This document shows positions 24,987-33,390 of a stretch of 46,190 nucleotides of DNA, in pieces. Numbering within the stretch: the first letter of the stretch is position 1; each line of letters starts with the position of its first letter. Source of the DNA: Thermoplasmata archaeon (GTDB taxonomy: Archaea; Thermoplasmatota; Thermoplasmata; Methanomassiliicoccales; Methanomethylophilaceae); assembly GCA_015063235.1 (NCBI GenBank), contig SUSW01000007.1, positions 1-46,190 of the forward strand, read 5' to 3'. The notes beneath the pieces were generated by a model. It saw only the letters and a list, made by a program, of their open reading frames with translations, had not been told where the DNA came from and ran no database searches. The translations under genes were made by a program, and so were the position numbers.

Positions 24987-26330
24987 GATCGACGCTACGT
25001 CCTCGACGAAACTTTGAGACCTGTCCTTGGCAACCTTGGGGTCCTTCGATTCCGAATATATCCTGAATTTCGGTTCCGTGCCTGAAGGTCTGAGGAGCAC
25101 CCATCCGTCGGAGAAAATTATCTTGAGTCCGTCTGTCCTGTCGATCTTCTCGGAAGCATACTTCTCTGCGAGTCTGTCGATGACATATGATTTCCTGTTT
25201 TCGTCGCAGTAGACAGCAGTCTTGATAGTGCAGTATTCCGGAAGGGCGTCGACATGCTTCTGTATGGATCCGTACCTTGCGGCGAACTCGATCATCCTCG
25301 CGGCCGCCAATGCTCCGTCGCGGCAGAACTGATGGTCGGCGAAGATTATTCCGCCGTTGTCCTCGCCTCCTATCGGAGCACCGTCCTCGATCATCCTGCG
25401 GGCCACCACCGGAGAACCTACCGCCGTACGTGTGAGCGTCCCGCCGGCCTCGATGATGGCATCCTCGACCATATCGGACAGCGCTACGGTCGAGACCACC
25501 TGCTTCTTGCCTTCGGTGGTCTTCATGCAAAGGATGGACAGAAGGGCCAGACCTACGTCTCCGGGAAGATACTTCCCTGTGTCCGATACGAACACGCATC
25601 TGTCCGCATCGCCGTCATGCGCGATCCCCAGATCCGCTCCGACCCTCACGACCTCCGATTTCAGTTCCGAGAGGTTCTCCTCCACGGGCTCGCTGTAATG
25701 CCCTGGGAACATGCCGTCAGGTTCTCCATTAAGGACGACCGCACGGACTCCGAGCTTCTCCATTAACAAAGGTGATGTATGAACGGATGCACCGTTCGCA
25801 CAATCCAACACGACGGTGAGATCCGCCTTGCGTATGAGGTCCGCATCCACCTTCGATACGACTGCATCGATGTATGCTTCGCCTGCGCCTTCGATCGTAA
25901 TGACGCTTCCTATCCTGTCCCATGGAACGGTTTTGAGATCCCTGTCGTAAGCATCCTCTATAGCGGACTCCTCCTCATGGGAGCATTCCGTTCCGTCCGC
26001 GGATATACATTTGATACCGTTGAACTCCGGAGGGTTGTGGGAAGCGGTTATCATCACGCCTCCGGTGACGTCCTCATTGATCTTGACATAATACTGAAGC
26101 GCGGGAGTTGGGACCATTCCGAGATCGTGGACCTCGACGCCCATGGACATCAGCCCTGCAGATACCGCAGAACGGATCATATCCGATGATACCCTGGTAT
26201 CCATCGCAATCGCAATCGGACCAGGTCCGAGGACCTCCGCTATCGCCTTCCCCGTCTTCAGGGAAAGCTCGCAGCTGAGATACCCGTTCGCCTCTCCGCG
26301 GATCCCGTTGGTACCGAACATCTTGGACAT
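24978..26330 (-). CDS. glmM: Phosphoglucosamine mutase / phosphohexomutase
   Basis: A protein of 450 residues with every alpha-D-phosphohexomutase motif: MFGTNGIRGEANG at the start, the phosphoserine loop TASHNP (95-100), the metal loop DGDADR, the sugar loop GEDNGG and the phosphate loop RPSGTEPKFR. Archaeal proteins beginning KMFGTNGIRG are usually called phosphoglucosamine mutase, but some act as phosphomannomutase/phosphoglucomutase. It would interconvert hexose 6- and 1-phosphates, feeding the nucleotidyltransferase at 29513. It follows the two SIS isomerase genes on the same strand with a 1-nt gap, so isomerase and mutase are made together. Confidence 0.9.
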   Translation of the reverse strand: MSKMFGTNGIRGEANGYLSCELSLKTGKAIAEVLGPGPIAIAMDTRVSSDMIRSAVSAGLMSMGVEVHDLGMVPTPALQYYVKINEDVTGGVMITASHNPPEFNGIKCISADGTECSHEEESAIEDAYDRDLKTVPWDRIGSVITIEGAGEAYIDAVVSKVDADLIRKADLTVVLDCANGASVHTSPLLMEKLGVRAVVLNGEPDGMFPGHYSEPVEENLSELKSEVVRVGADLGIAHDGDADRCVFVSDTGKYLPGDVGLALLSILCMKTTEGKKQVVSTVALSDMVEDAIIEAGGTLTRTAVGSPVVARRMIEDGAPIGGEDNGGIIFADHQFCRDGALAAARMIEFAARYGSIQKHVDALPEYCTIKTAVYCDENRKSYVIDRLAEKYASEKIDRTDGLKIIFSDGWVLLRPSGTEPKFRIYSESKDPKVAKDRSQSFVEDVASILG

Positions 26331-26331
26331 C

Positions 26332-27231
26332 TCACTTCTCTCCGCGTATGCGCTCCTTCAATTCGGTGATGACCGGTGTGGTCTCCGGATCGATACCGGC
26401 GGCCTCAGCCATGTAGACCGTTACATAATCTCCGAGTATCAACGCGCGGAACACTCTCTCCTCGTGCGACGAGCCTGCCACGGCGACGAGGTCGAACGGG
26501 AATTCGAGGGATTCGATGTTCTTCACCGCATTGTTCACGGGACCGCCTGCTGCGAGGTCGTTCTCTCCTGTTAGGACTATAAGCCTCAGATTCTTCCCCT
26601 TGTACTCCGCCCAGGGATTCTGCTCGCAGTACCTGAATTCTGATAGAGCCGTATCGAAGCATATGGTCTTGGCGTTCTCGTTGAATGCAGCCTTCCATCT
26701 TAGGGAGACGCACTTGTACTTGCTCTCCGTGCATATCACGGGTACGGACCCTTTGTACTTGTCCGCAAGAAGGTATGCGAGCGAGCCCGGGGATTCCAGA
26801 TAGTTGCGGTAGTTCTCCAGCGATGCTAGGCATCCTTTGAGTCTGTTCTTGAATTCCGGAAGGCCTATGGATGACATTATGGCCGCGATGTATCCGATCA
26901 TGAATCCCGCGGAGTATCTGGGCTGGAATCCTGTGGGAACGGTGAGGACCGGGATGCCGTCCTTCTCCGCTATGCCCTTTATCTTCCCGCCTGAAGTGAT
27001 GACCACCATGACGGCCCCTGTCGCCTTCACCTTACGGTACATCTCAAGGGTCTCGTCTGTGTTGCCCGAATATGTGGCGATTATCGACAGCGTCTCCTTC
27101 CCGACCCACTTGGGGATTATAGGGGACCTGTTGGTCGTAAGGGGCATGTCCAAGTAGTGGGCGCAGCAGTTAGCGACGATGTTCGAAGCTATTGCCGAAC
27201 CTCCCATCGCACCCATGAAGATACCGTTCAC
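26332..27231 (-). CDS. PGI/PMI-like SIS isomerase, paralogue B (start uncertain)
   Basis: Like archaeal bifunctional phosphoglucose/phosphomannose isomerase: FMGAMGGSAIASNIV, ATYSGNTDETLEMY, ITSGGKIKGIA and FNENAKTICFD with the catalytic-type glutamate. The usual HNEIVGW histidine motif is replaced (SEFRYCEQNPWAEY). The first usable start codon is GTG at 27231, giving 299 residues, about 30 short. The frame stays open to 27339 and encodes plausible family sequence (ARSRLHNFLEDIRYSIDTEIDLGTRKV), but contains no ATG, GTG or TTG. A strong GGAGG ribosome site lies 8 nt before an in-frame ACG at 27324. Either an unusual start or a small frame error is present. Middle gene of an operon with paralogue A and the mutase. 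Confidence 0.75.
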   Translation of the reverse strand: MNGIFMGAMGGSAIASNIVANCCAHYLDMPLTTNRSPIIPKWVGKETLSIIATYSGNTDETLEMYRKVKATGAVMVVITSGGKIKGIAEKDGIPVLTVPTGFQPRYSAGFMIGYIAAIMSSIGLPEFKNRLKGCLASLENYRNYLESPGSLAYLLADKYKGSVPVICTESKYKCVSLRWKAAFNENAKTICFDTALSEFRYCEQNPWAEYKGKNLRLIVLTGENDLAAGGPVNNAVKNIESLEFPFDLVAVAGSSHEERVFRALILGDYVTVYMAEAAGIDPETTPVITELKERIRGEK

Positions 27232-27325
27232 CTTCCTCGTGCCGAGATCGATCTCGGTATCGATGCTGTACCTGATGTCTTCAAGGAAATTGTGGAGTCT
27301 GGATCTTGCCTGCGTCTGCTCCGTT

Positions 27326-28315
27326 TCACTCCCCTCCTTTCATGTTGCAGACCACCGCATCGGCAAGGATTATCCCTTTGATGGCGCGTTCCATCAGTCC
27401 GCCTTCGATGTCGATGACCTGCATCTTCAGATCGTACTCCGGCAGCAGCTCCATCACAGTATCCTGGATCCTGTTGAGAAGTTCCGAATCGGTCTTTATC
27501 CTGAACATCAGGATGATGAACTCGTCGCTATTGCTGTCCTCGGTCCAGCTGACTATCTCGTTATGATCGAATTCAGGCAGCTCCCCGGCGAACGCCAGTC
27601 TGCCCAGGACCTGATTGACCAGCATCTTGCATCTCTTGTGGACGGCTCTCAGCTCTCCCACGCTGTAGATCACCGGGACTCTGTCTCTCATCTCCGCCGA
27701 TATCTTCAGGGTCCGGCAGTCGTCCCATACCGAATCGCGGTACTCCGTCAGTGAAGGAAGCACTGCTGTCATGGCATCCTTGATGCCTGCGATCCCCATG
27801 GCCTCGTAGAGGTTGACCAGCGCCCCGATCTCGTATCCGGTGGCATCGAAGTTGTTCAGACCCGCCGGGATCGTCAATAGGTTGCCACTGTTGCTCCTGC
27901 ACAGCTCTGCCAGCTTTCCGCCGGATGTGATACAGTGGATCCTGGCCTTCTTCCTCATGGCCACATCGTATATCGTCTCGATCTCGGGACTGTTGCCCGA
28001 ATATGACATTATGATGACATCCGTCTTCTCGGTCACCCATGCGGGGACGGACCTGTCGACCATGGTGTGAACCTGAACTTCGGAATTGCTGAAAACGTAT
28101 GAGGAGACCGTGTCTCCGGCGATACCCGATGCCTCGAAGTTGAACAGACAGATCATGGATGCCTTCGCCTGTTCGGGGACCTTGATCTCAAGGGATTCCC
28201 TGATATGCTCCGGTAATGATCTGCTGGGTACATCGGACATCATGTCTGCCGTCACTTTCCTTCCGTATTGCTCGGAAATAGCTTTGGATATATTATAAGG
28301 TAGCAAAACCATCAT
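27326..28315 (-). CDS. PGI/PMI-like SIS isomerase, paralogue A
   Basis: A protein of 329 residues of the archaeal bifunctional PGI/PMI type. It has SYSGNSPEIETIYDVA and ITSGGKLAELC in the sugar-phosphate site and retains the late motif LPEFDHNEIVSW. The usual GMGGSAIAGD loop reads FNFEASGIAGD and the catalytic NENxK segment reads NQVLGRL, so the glutamate is glutamine. The neighbour downstream has the opposite pattern. Starts at 28321, 28315 or 28312 are all possible; I prefer 28315 with AAGG six nt upstream. First gene of an operon of two isomerase-like proteins and a mutase. Confidence 0.78.
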   Translation of the reverse strand: MMVLLPYNISKAISEQYGRKVTADMMSDVPSRSLPEHIRESLEIKVPEQAKASMICLFNFEASGIAGDTVSSYVFSNSEVQVHTMVDRSVPAWVTEKTDVIIMSYSGNSPEIETIYDVAMRKKARIHCITSGGKLAELCRSNSGNLLTIPAGLNNFDATGYEIGALVNLYEAMGIAGIKDAMTAVLPSLTEYRDSVWDDCRTLKISAEMRDRVPVIYSVGELRAVHKRCKMLVNQVLGRLAFAGELPEFDHNEIVSWTEDSNSDEFIILMFRIKTDSELLNRIQDTVMELLPEYDLKMQVIDIEGGLMERAIKGIILADAVVCNMKGGE

Positions 28316-28367
28316 AATCATCCTTGGGTATGACTCATCCAATCCCCTATCTCAGGAGGCCCGTGAA

Positions 28368-29510
28368 ATGAAGATCGCCATAGTGACCGACAGCTACTTC
28401 CCCACGCGCGACGGGGTCGCCACGCAGGTCCTCACCACCAGGCAGTGCCTGGAGAGGATGGGGCACGAGGTCTTTATCATCGCTCCGGACCCGGGAGAGA
28501 AGGACAGAGAGGAAGGCATCTACTACGTCAAAGCCAAGCCCTTCAAATCCTACGAGGGATACTTCCTTCCGACGTTCAGGCACAACAACCTGAAGATCAT
28601 CAAAGAGTTGCAGCCTGATATCATCCACATGCACGGATGCACCGTGATGACACTGAAGGGATTGATAACGGGTCATTTCACCAAGATACCGACGATACAG
28701 ACCTTCGTCACGATGGTGAACGAGGTAGCATACCAATATTCCCCTATCAAACTCCCGCCGAACTTCCTGAACAAGCTTGTCCAGATATACCTTAGACAGG
28801 AACTGAAGAGGCCAGACGCGATAATAGTCCCCACACCTCCGATTGCGAAAGAACTTCTTGCAATGGGGGTCAAGCCGAAGAGGATGGAGATAATCCCTGT
28901 CGGTGTAGACATAGACAGGTTCAAGAAGAACGACAAGGGCGACGAGATACGCCAGAGGCACGGTCTTGTAGGAAAGAAGGTGCTCATAACCGTGGGCCGC
29001 ATGTCCTTCGAGAAGAAGGTGGACCTTCTGATAGAGACGATGAAGGTCGTTCCCGACGATGTCGCTCTGCTGGTGTGCGGAAAGGGCCCGTGCGACAAGG
29101 AATGGAGACAGCTCGCCGTCGACCTGGGGGTCCAGGACAAGGTTGTGTTCGCAGGATTCGTTCCGGATGATGAGCTCATCTCGTACTACTCATGCGCGGA
29201 CATCTTCATCACCGCATCCAAGTTCGAGACCCAAGGTCTGACGACCCTAGAAGCGATGGCCTGCGAGATCCCTGCGATGTGCGCCAACGGAAGGGCATTC
29301 ACCGATGTGATCAAGAACGGTGTCAACGGATACCTGTTCGAGACCACGGTAGAGGATTGCGCCAGAGTCATCAACGAAGGTCTGGCCCATATCGATGACC
29401 TCAAGAAGGGGGCCAGAGAGACCGCTGAGATCTATTCCATTCAGAACACAGCGGATGCTCTTGACAAGTTATACAAGGAAGTCGTTGCCGAGAAGAAGAG
29501 CAGATCCTGA
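28368..29510 (+). CDS. GT4-family glycosyltransferase
   Basis: A GT-B glycosyltransferase of 380 residues. Seen are MKIAIVTDSYFPTRDGVATQVL (N-terminal Rossmann, GT4 type), PDIIHMHG, the hinge IIPVGVDIDRFKK, LITVGRMSFEKKVDLLIE and the donor-site EX7E motif in FETQGLTTLEAMA (about 287-295). It resembles archaeal PimB/diacylglycerol-glucosyltransferase-like enzymes that add hexose from GDP- or UDP-sugars to lipids or glycans. AGGAGG lies 8 nt before the ATG. It is divergent from the isomerase/mutase operon and convergent with the nucleotidyltransferase gene, all of which supply sugar donors. Confidence 0.88.
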   Translation: MKIAIVTDSYFPTRDGVATQVLTTRQCLERMGHEVFIIAPDPGEKDREEGIYYVKAKPFKSYEGYFLPTFRHNNLKIIKELQPDIIHMHGCTVMTLKGLITGHFTKIPTIQTFVTMVNEVAYQYSPIKLPPNFLNKLVQIYLRQELKRPDAIIVPTPPIAKELLAMGVKPKRMEIIPVGVDIDRFKKNDKGDEIRQRHGLVGKKVLITVGRMSFEKKVDLLIETMKVVPDDVALLVCGKGPCDKEWRQLAVDLGVQDKVVFAGFVPDDELISYYSCADIFITASKFETQGLTTLEAMACEIPAMCANGRAFTDVIKNGVNGYLFETTVEDCARVINEGLAHIDDLKKGARETAEIYSIQNTADALDKLYKEVVAEKKSRS

Positions 29511-29512
29511 TC

Positions 29513-30535
29513 TCAGACGATCCTGTCGCCCTGTATCTTCTCGCCTTCCCCTACGACGGTCCCGTCTGCGAGGACCGCATCACGGATCTCCGCGCCTTTC
29601 TTCACGACACACCCGTCCCCGAGGATGGAATTGACTATCTTCGCACCGTCGACCTTGCAGCCCTTCAATATCAGGACGCGATCCAGATTGGAATCCTTGA
29701 CGCATGAGCCTTCGGAGATTACCGTCTTCTTTGTTGATGAATTGGCTATCGATGCTCCGGGTCCGAGATAGAACTGGTCCCTCGTGCAGCATTCCACAGC
29801 TGAATCGAACCTCTTCAGACCGTACTCGCGCTCCGCTACGGCAAGATTGGCCTCCAGAAGATCGTGGGGGCGTCCCACATCCATCCACATGCCATTCAGC
29901 GGATAGGACTGGATGCGCTTGTCCTCTTTCATGAGGACATTGAGCAGATCCTTGGAGAAATCGTAGAATGAATTGTCGGGTACCCGGGACATAACGGATC
30001 TGTCGACCACGTAGACTCCCGCGTTGATCAGGTTGGAGAACACCTCCTCTGGTTTGGGCTTCTCCTTGAATTCCAGGATACGGCCGTCACCGTCGACACG
30101 TGCGATCCCGAACTCGCAGGGATTCTCAACGGGAGTCAACGCGATGGTCACCGTGGCATTGTTCTGGAAGTGAGTCTCGATCTCCTTCCTCACGTCGATG
30201 TCCGCGAACACGTCCCCGTTGGCCGCGACGAACACCTCGTCCAGCCTGGACTCCACGTTCTTGATCGCGCCTGCCGTTCCCAAAGGCTCGTCCTCGTAGG
30301 AGTAGACGATCCTGATTCCTAGATCGCTTCCGTCGCCCAGGGACTCCATCATGCCCGGCTTATACCCGCATGCGAGGATCACTTCCTCTATGCCTGCACG
30401 TGCCAGAGATCTCATCAGATACCATATGCAGGGCTTATCGGCCACCGACAGCATCGGCTTGGGCTTGTTCTCTGTCAAGGGGCGGAGACGGGTCCCCATC
30501 CCTCCTACCATCACTACTGCCTGTCTGACCTTCAT
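29513..30535 (-). CDS. Sugar-1-phosphate nucleotidyltransferase with left-handed beta-helix tail
   Basis: A protein of 340 residues. The N-terminal signature VVMVGGMGTRLRPLTENKPKPMLSVADKP (8-36) and AANGDVFAD place it among mannose-1-phosphate guanylyltransferase/glucose-1-phosphate nucleotidyltransferases; the last ~90 residues (IVNSILGDGCVVKKGAEIRDAVLADGTVVGEG) are hexapeptide repeats. It would make a GDP-, UDP- or dTDP-sugar for the surrounding glycosyltransferases; it could also serve the heptose pathway, whose nucleotidyltransferase is otherwise missing. The start ATG at 30535 overlaps the stop of the DUF89 gene (ATGA). The open frame upstream is not family sequence. Confidence 0.87.
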   Translation of the reverse strand: MKVRQAVVMVGGMGTRLRPLTENKPKPMLSVADKPCIWYLMRSLARAGIEEVILACGYKPGMMESLGDGSDLGIRIVYSYEDEPLGTAGAIKNVESRLDEVFVAANGDVFADIDVRKEIETHFQNNATVTIALTPVENPCEFGIARVDGDGRILEFKEKPKPEEVFSNLINAGVYVVDRSVMSRVPDNSFYDFSKDLLNVLMKEDKRIQSYPLNGMWMDVGRPHDLLEANLAVAEREYGLKRFDSAVECCTRDQFYLGPGASIANSSTKKTVISEGSCVKDSNLDRVLILKGCKVDGAKIVNSILGDGCVVKKGAEIRDAVLADGTVVGEGEKIQGDRIV

Positions 30536-31407
30536 TGACCTGCCTCGCGTACAAAGACGATATTCCTGTCCAGCGGGACCCCGACGGAATCCGCCACGGG
30601 CCTGCATTTGGTGCGCATCACATGCACTATAGGAACCGGAAGGGCTTCATCCGATAAAGACTCGTAGTTGCCCATGCCCTTGGCAATTATCATGTCGCAT
30701 CCTTCGATCTCCCTCATGAGTTCGTCCGGGACACACCTCCAATCGATACCGATGTAGAACGTTCCCGTATCCAGAAGGAGATCCACCTCCCTGTCCAATC
30801 CGGAACGGACCGCATCCTCTCTGGTGACATCGTTCAGTACCGGTCTCCCTCTGACCATTCCGACGACCCTCTTCCCGCGGGAGCGGAGGTATCTTATCAG
30901 GATCTTGTCCAGCTGGGATTCGCCGCAGTTGTCGAACATGTAAACTATGGTCCCGGGCTTATCCAGCAAAGCTTCGATCTTGTCGGAATCGTCGTGTCCC
31001 AACCCCTGATCCATAAGGTCGTCGAACATCTCCCTGAACAGCTCCGGGTCATCTATGCCCCCGGTGGATCCGAAATCCATGATGTTACCGATGACTGCCA
31101 CCATCAGGCATGCCCTGAGCTTATCTTCGGCTCTGTCAACATACCTCTGGGCGATGTCCATGTACTGCTCCGCTATGATGTCGGCGCGGACCTTCAGATC
31201 GTGGTACGGATCCTCTCCCAGTACGGCGTAGGATGCCTTATGCACCTCTGTGGCGACATCCACCGACTTCCTGCTGTAATCGAACTCCTGTGCGAACACC
31301 TTCAGGCTGTTCTCCACGGATGTCCTCTCGTCGGCGCCTTCAACCAATCTGGATTGGAAAAGGACACGCTTCATCAGACATGGTACGCAGTCGGTATGGA
31401 TCCTCAT
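30532..31407 (-). CDS. DUF89/ARMT1-like metal-dependent phosphatase
   Basis: A protein of 291 residues of the archaeal DUF89 subfamily: MRIHTDCVPCLMKRVLFQSR with the CxxC pair at 7 and 10, MVAVIGNIMDFGS, the metal-site YMFDNCGESQLDKILI and KGMGNYESL near the end. DUF89 proteins are metal-dependent damage-control phosphatases acting on sugar phosphates or phospho-metabolites. It overlaps the sugar nucleotidyltransferase by 4 nt, so the two are translationally coupled; removing unwanted sugar phosphates in that pathway is a reasonable inference. Start ATG 31407 is where the family begins. Confidence 0.85.
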   Translation of the reverse strand: MRIHTDCVPCLMKRVLFQSRLVEGADERTSVENSLKVFAQEFDYSRKSVDVATEVHKASYAVLGEDPYHDLKVRADIIAEQYMDIAQRYVDRAEDKLRACLMVAVIGNIMDFGSTGGIDDPELFREMFDDLMDQGLGHDDSDKIEALLDKPGTIVYMFDNCGESQLDKILIRYLRSRGKRVVGMVRGRPVLNDVTREDAVRSGLDREVDLLLDTGTFYIGIDWRCVPDELMREIEGCDMIIAKGMGNYESLSDEALPVPIVHVMRTKCRPVADSVGVPLDRNIVFVREAGQ

Positions 31408-31611
31408 GATACTCACGATGGAATCAACATATTCATAATCATCGATAGCCACGGTCGGTTCTTGGTTTTATCTCCTATCACATTTTCATTTTTCCCAATC
31501 AATGAAATCGATAGCAATTATCCATTGCTGGCTCTTTTCAGGATCCTCGGATTATCTGATCAGGATTCACAGTCTTCGTCAGATGTCCTCCAACGGGCCT
31601 TCTCGCCGGAT

Positions 31612-31650
31612 TTAAATACATCTATGATTATTATCATAATTGATAATAAT
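31612..31650 (+). promoter_or_regulatory. TATA box and palindromic operator of the regulator/hydrolase operon
   Basis: TTTAAATA at 31612-31619 is a TATA box; the start point should fall near 31640. Overlapping that point is a perfect 10-bp inverted repeat, ATTATTATCA (31627-31636) and TGATAATAAT (31641-31650), with a 4-nt centre. The position would block the polymerase, and the gene downstream encodes a winged-helix regulator, so autoregulation is likely. Confidence 0.6.
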
Positions 31651-31677
31651 ATCAAATAATGATAATGATGTGATCCG

Positions 31678-32187
31678 ATGAAACTGACCGACGTCCTTTC
31701 CAATCCCGTAAGAATGAGGATAATGCAGCACCTGCAGATCAGCGGCGATGCCACGACAAAGCAGATTGCCGAAGCACTGAAGGACGTCCCGGCCCCGACG
31801 ATCTACCGCCACATCAACTTCCTTCTGAAAGAGGGCGTTATGATCGTGAAAGAGGAGAGGAAGATCAGAGGCACTACGGAAAGGCTGCTCTCCATCAACA
31901 CAGAGATGTGGTCGGCCGAGGTCAACAGAGACATCGCAAACACATCCTACCAGTTCCTGATGTCACTCTACGGGCAGTTCCAGAGATACGCCTCGAAGGA
32001 AGACGCCGATCCTATGGCCGATAGGCTTTGCCTCAGGACATGCATGATGCGCCTCACCGACGGATCATTCGACGCATTCCTCAAAGAATATGCGGAGCTC
32101 ATCGGAAGATACCAGAGGAACGAGGAGAACGGAAAGGTCAGGAGCGTATCGATAATATCGGCACCTGTCGAAGAGGAGGCGGAGTGA
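31678..32187 (+). CDS. ArsR-like winged-helix transcription regulator
   Basis: A protein of 169 residues. Residues about 1-75 form a winged helix: LSNPVRMRIMQHLQISGDATTKQIAEALKDVPAPTIYRHINFLLKEGVMIVKEERKIRGTTERLLSI, with PAPTIYRHINFL as recognition helix. The C-terminal half is helical and unassigned, perhaps for dimerisation or ligand sensing. A 24-nt inverted repeat over its own start of transcription suggests it represses itself and the hydrolase. The stop codon is followed directly by the hydrolase ATG (TGAATG), so the two are one operon. Confidence 0.85.
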   Translation: MKLTDVLSNPVRMRIMQHLQISGDATTKQIAEALKDVPAPTIYRHINFLLKEGVMIVKEERKIRGTTERLLSINTEMWSAEVNRDIANTSYQFLMSLYGQFQRYASKEDADPMADRLCLRTCMMRLTDGSFDAFLKEYAELIGRYQRNEENGKVRSVSIISAPVEEEAE

Positions 32188-33138
32188 ATGGAATTCAGCG
32201 AGGAGAGAGTGAATATCGAAGGGAAAGTACGCCTGGGAGCCACAGTCACCAGGAACGGCAGGGAAGTGAGTCCGGCCATCGTGCTGATCATGGGCACCGG
32301 GAAACTGGACCGCGACGGGAACGGGACGGGTTACAAGATGAACCTCTACAAGAACATGGCATACATGTTCGCGGAGCACGGGTACGTTGTGGTCCGCTAC
32401 GACAAGAGGGGGACGCACGGATCCGAAGGCGACTTCAACAGCGCCGGTCTCAGCGATATCGTTGACGATGCGGTTTCTGTCGTGCAGTACACCAAATCGC
32501 TTCCGTATGTGGATGAGAGCAGGATCATCGTATGCGGGCACAGCGAAGGTTCCATGATAGCCACCCTGCTGTCCCGGAAAGAGGATGTTGCAGGACTGAT
32601 ACTCCTCGGCGGAGCTGGCATATGCCTCAGGGAGGCCCTGGATTACCAACAGATGCTACTTGATAAGGAGGCCAGCGAGAGGAAGGGCATAGTCGGTGCC
32701 ATCATGCGCAGGACAGCCAACGCGGAGAAGACGGCTGCCAAGACCGATGCTCTCTTCGAGAAATGCAGGAATAGCAGTGAAGATACGATACGTATCAGCG
32801 GTTCCAAGGTCAGCGCCAAATGGTTCAGGGAGCACGGATCCTATACCAGCAACGACTTCGAAGAAATGATCAGGTCCTTCGGAAAACCTGTGCTGGCTAT
32901 CACCGGTACCGCAGACCTGCACATGGACTACAGGAGATTGGATGCCCTTAGAGACATCCCCTCTGTACAATGCTTCACCCCTGAGGGCGTGAACCATATC
33001 CTCAGGAAGGTAGATGACGACAACAGGATTACGGGCATCAGGAAGCAGTACGCCCGTCTGGCCTCCCGGCCGATGGACCAAGACACCGCAGAAACCATCT
33101 TCAGGTGGTTGTCCGCTGTTGCCCCTGCAGGGGAATGA
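32188..33138 (+). CDS. Alpha/beta hydrolase
   Basis: A protein of 316 residues with the alpha/beta hydrolase pattern: oxyanion region LIMGTGKLDRDGNG, VVVRYDKRGTHGSEGDF, nucleophile elbow GHSEGS (serine 119), acid in ITGTADLHMDYRRL and histidine in EGVNHILRKV. It resembles cytoplasmic esterase/acyl-peptidase-like hydrolases (COG1073 type); the substrate is unknown. The start is fused to the stop of the regulator gene, with GGAGGCGGAG as ribosome site, so its level is tied to that regulator. It may remove the compound that the regulator senses, which is inference. Confidence 0.83.
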   Translation: MEFSEERVNIEGKVRLGATVTRNGREVSPAIVLIMGTGKLDRDGNGTGYKMNLYKNMAYMFAEHGYVVVRYDKRGTHGSEGDFNSAGLSDIVDDAVSVVQYTKSLPYVDESRIIVCGHSEGSMIATLLSRKEDVAGLILLGGAGICLREALDYQQMLLDKEASERKGIVGAIMRRTANAEKTAAKTDALFEKCRNSSEDTIRISGSKVSAKWFREHGSYTSNDFEEMIRSFGKPVLAITGTADLHMDYRRLDALRDIPSVQCFTPEGVNHILRKVDDDNRITGIRKQYARLASRPMDQDTAETIFRWLSAVAPAGE

Positions 33139-33159
33139 GAGTTCAGCTACCCCGCATTA

Positions 33160-33187
33160 AAAGGGGTCGAAGGGCCCTTTCTTTTTT
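33160..33187 (+). terminator. Terminator after the hydrolase gene
   Basis: AAAGGG and CCCTTT pair around a 9-nt loop, followed by a T run (33182-33187). The T run runs directly into the TATA box of the next operon. Confidence 0.55.
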
Positions 33188-33192
33188 ATATA
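33185..33192 (+). promoter_or_regulatory. TATA box of the Zn-ribbon/EF-1beta operon, leaderless start
   Basis: TTTATATA is centred 25 nt before the ATG at 33214, and no ribosome site lies between, so the transcript most likely begins at the start codon itself. Confidence 0.6.
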
Positions 33193-33213
33193 ACCTATAT
33201 TATCGCACAATAC

Positions 33214-33381
33214 ATGGCAGCTGACAAAATATGCTCTTCATGCGGTAAGAGGCTCATCGGCCACGGCAACACTTTCTTCAAGTGCCCCAAATGCGGGGAG
33301 TACGAGATCGGAAGGTGCGACCAGTGCCGTGACCAGAGTGTACCCTACGAGTGCAAGAAATGCGGATTTATAGGACCATGA
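33214..33381 (+). CDS. Zn-ribbon protein of the HVO_2753/COG2888 type
   Basis: A protein of 55 residues, MAADKICSSCGKRLIGHGNT onward, with four CxxC pairs (CSSC, CPKC, CDQC, CKKC), enough to bind two zinc ions. It belongs to the small archaeal Zn-ribbon family predicted to bind RNA and usually encoded directly before EF-1beta, as here (9 nt gap). Its role in translation is inferred from that conserved neighbourhood. It is too short for most gene lists but the start is set by the leaderless promoter. Confidence 0.88.
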   Translation: MAADKICSSCGKRLIGHGNTFFKCPKCGEYEIGRCDQCRDQSVPYECKKCGFIGP

Positions 33382-33390
33382 GGTGTTGAA

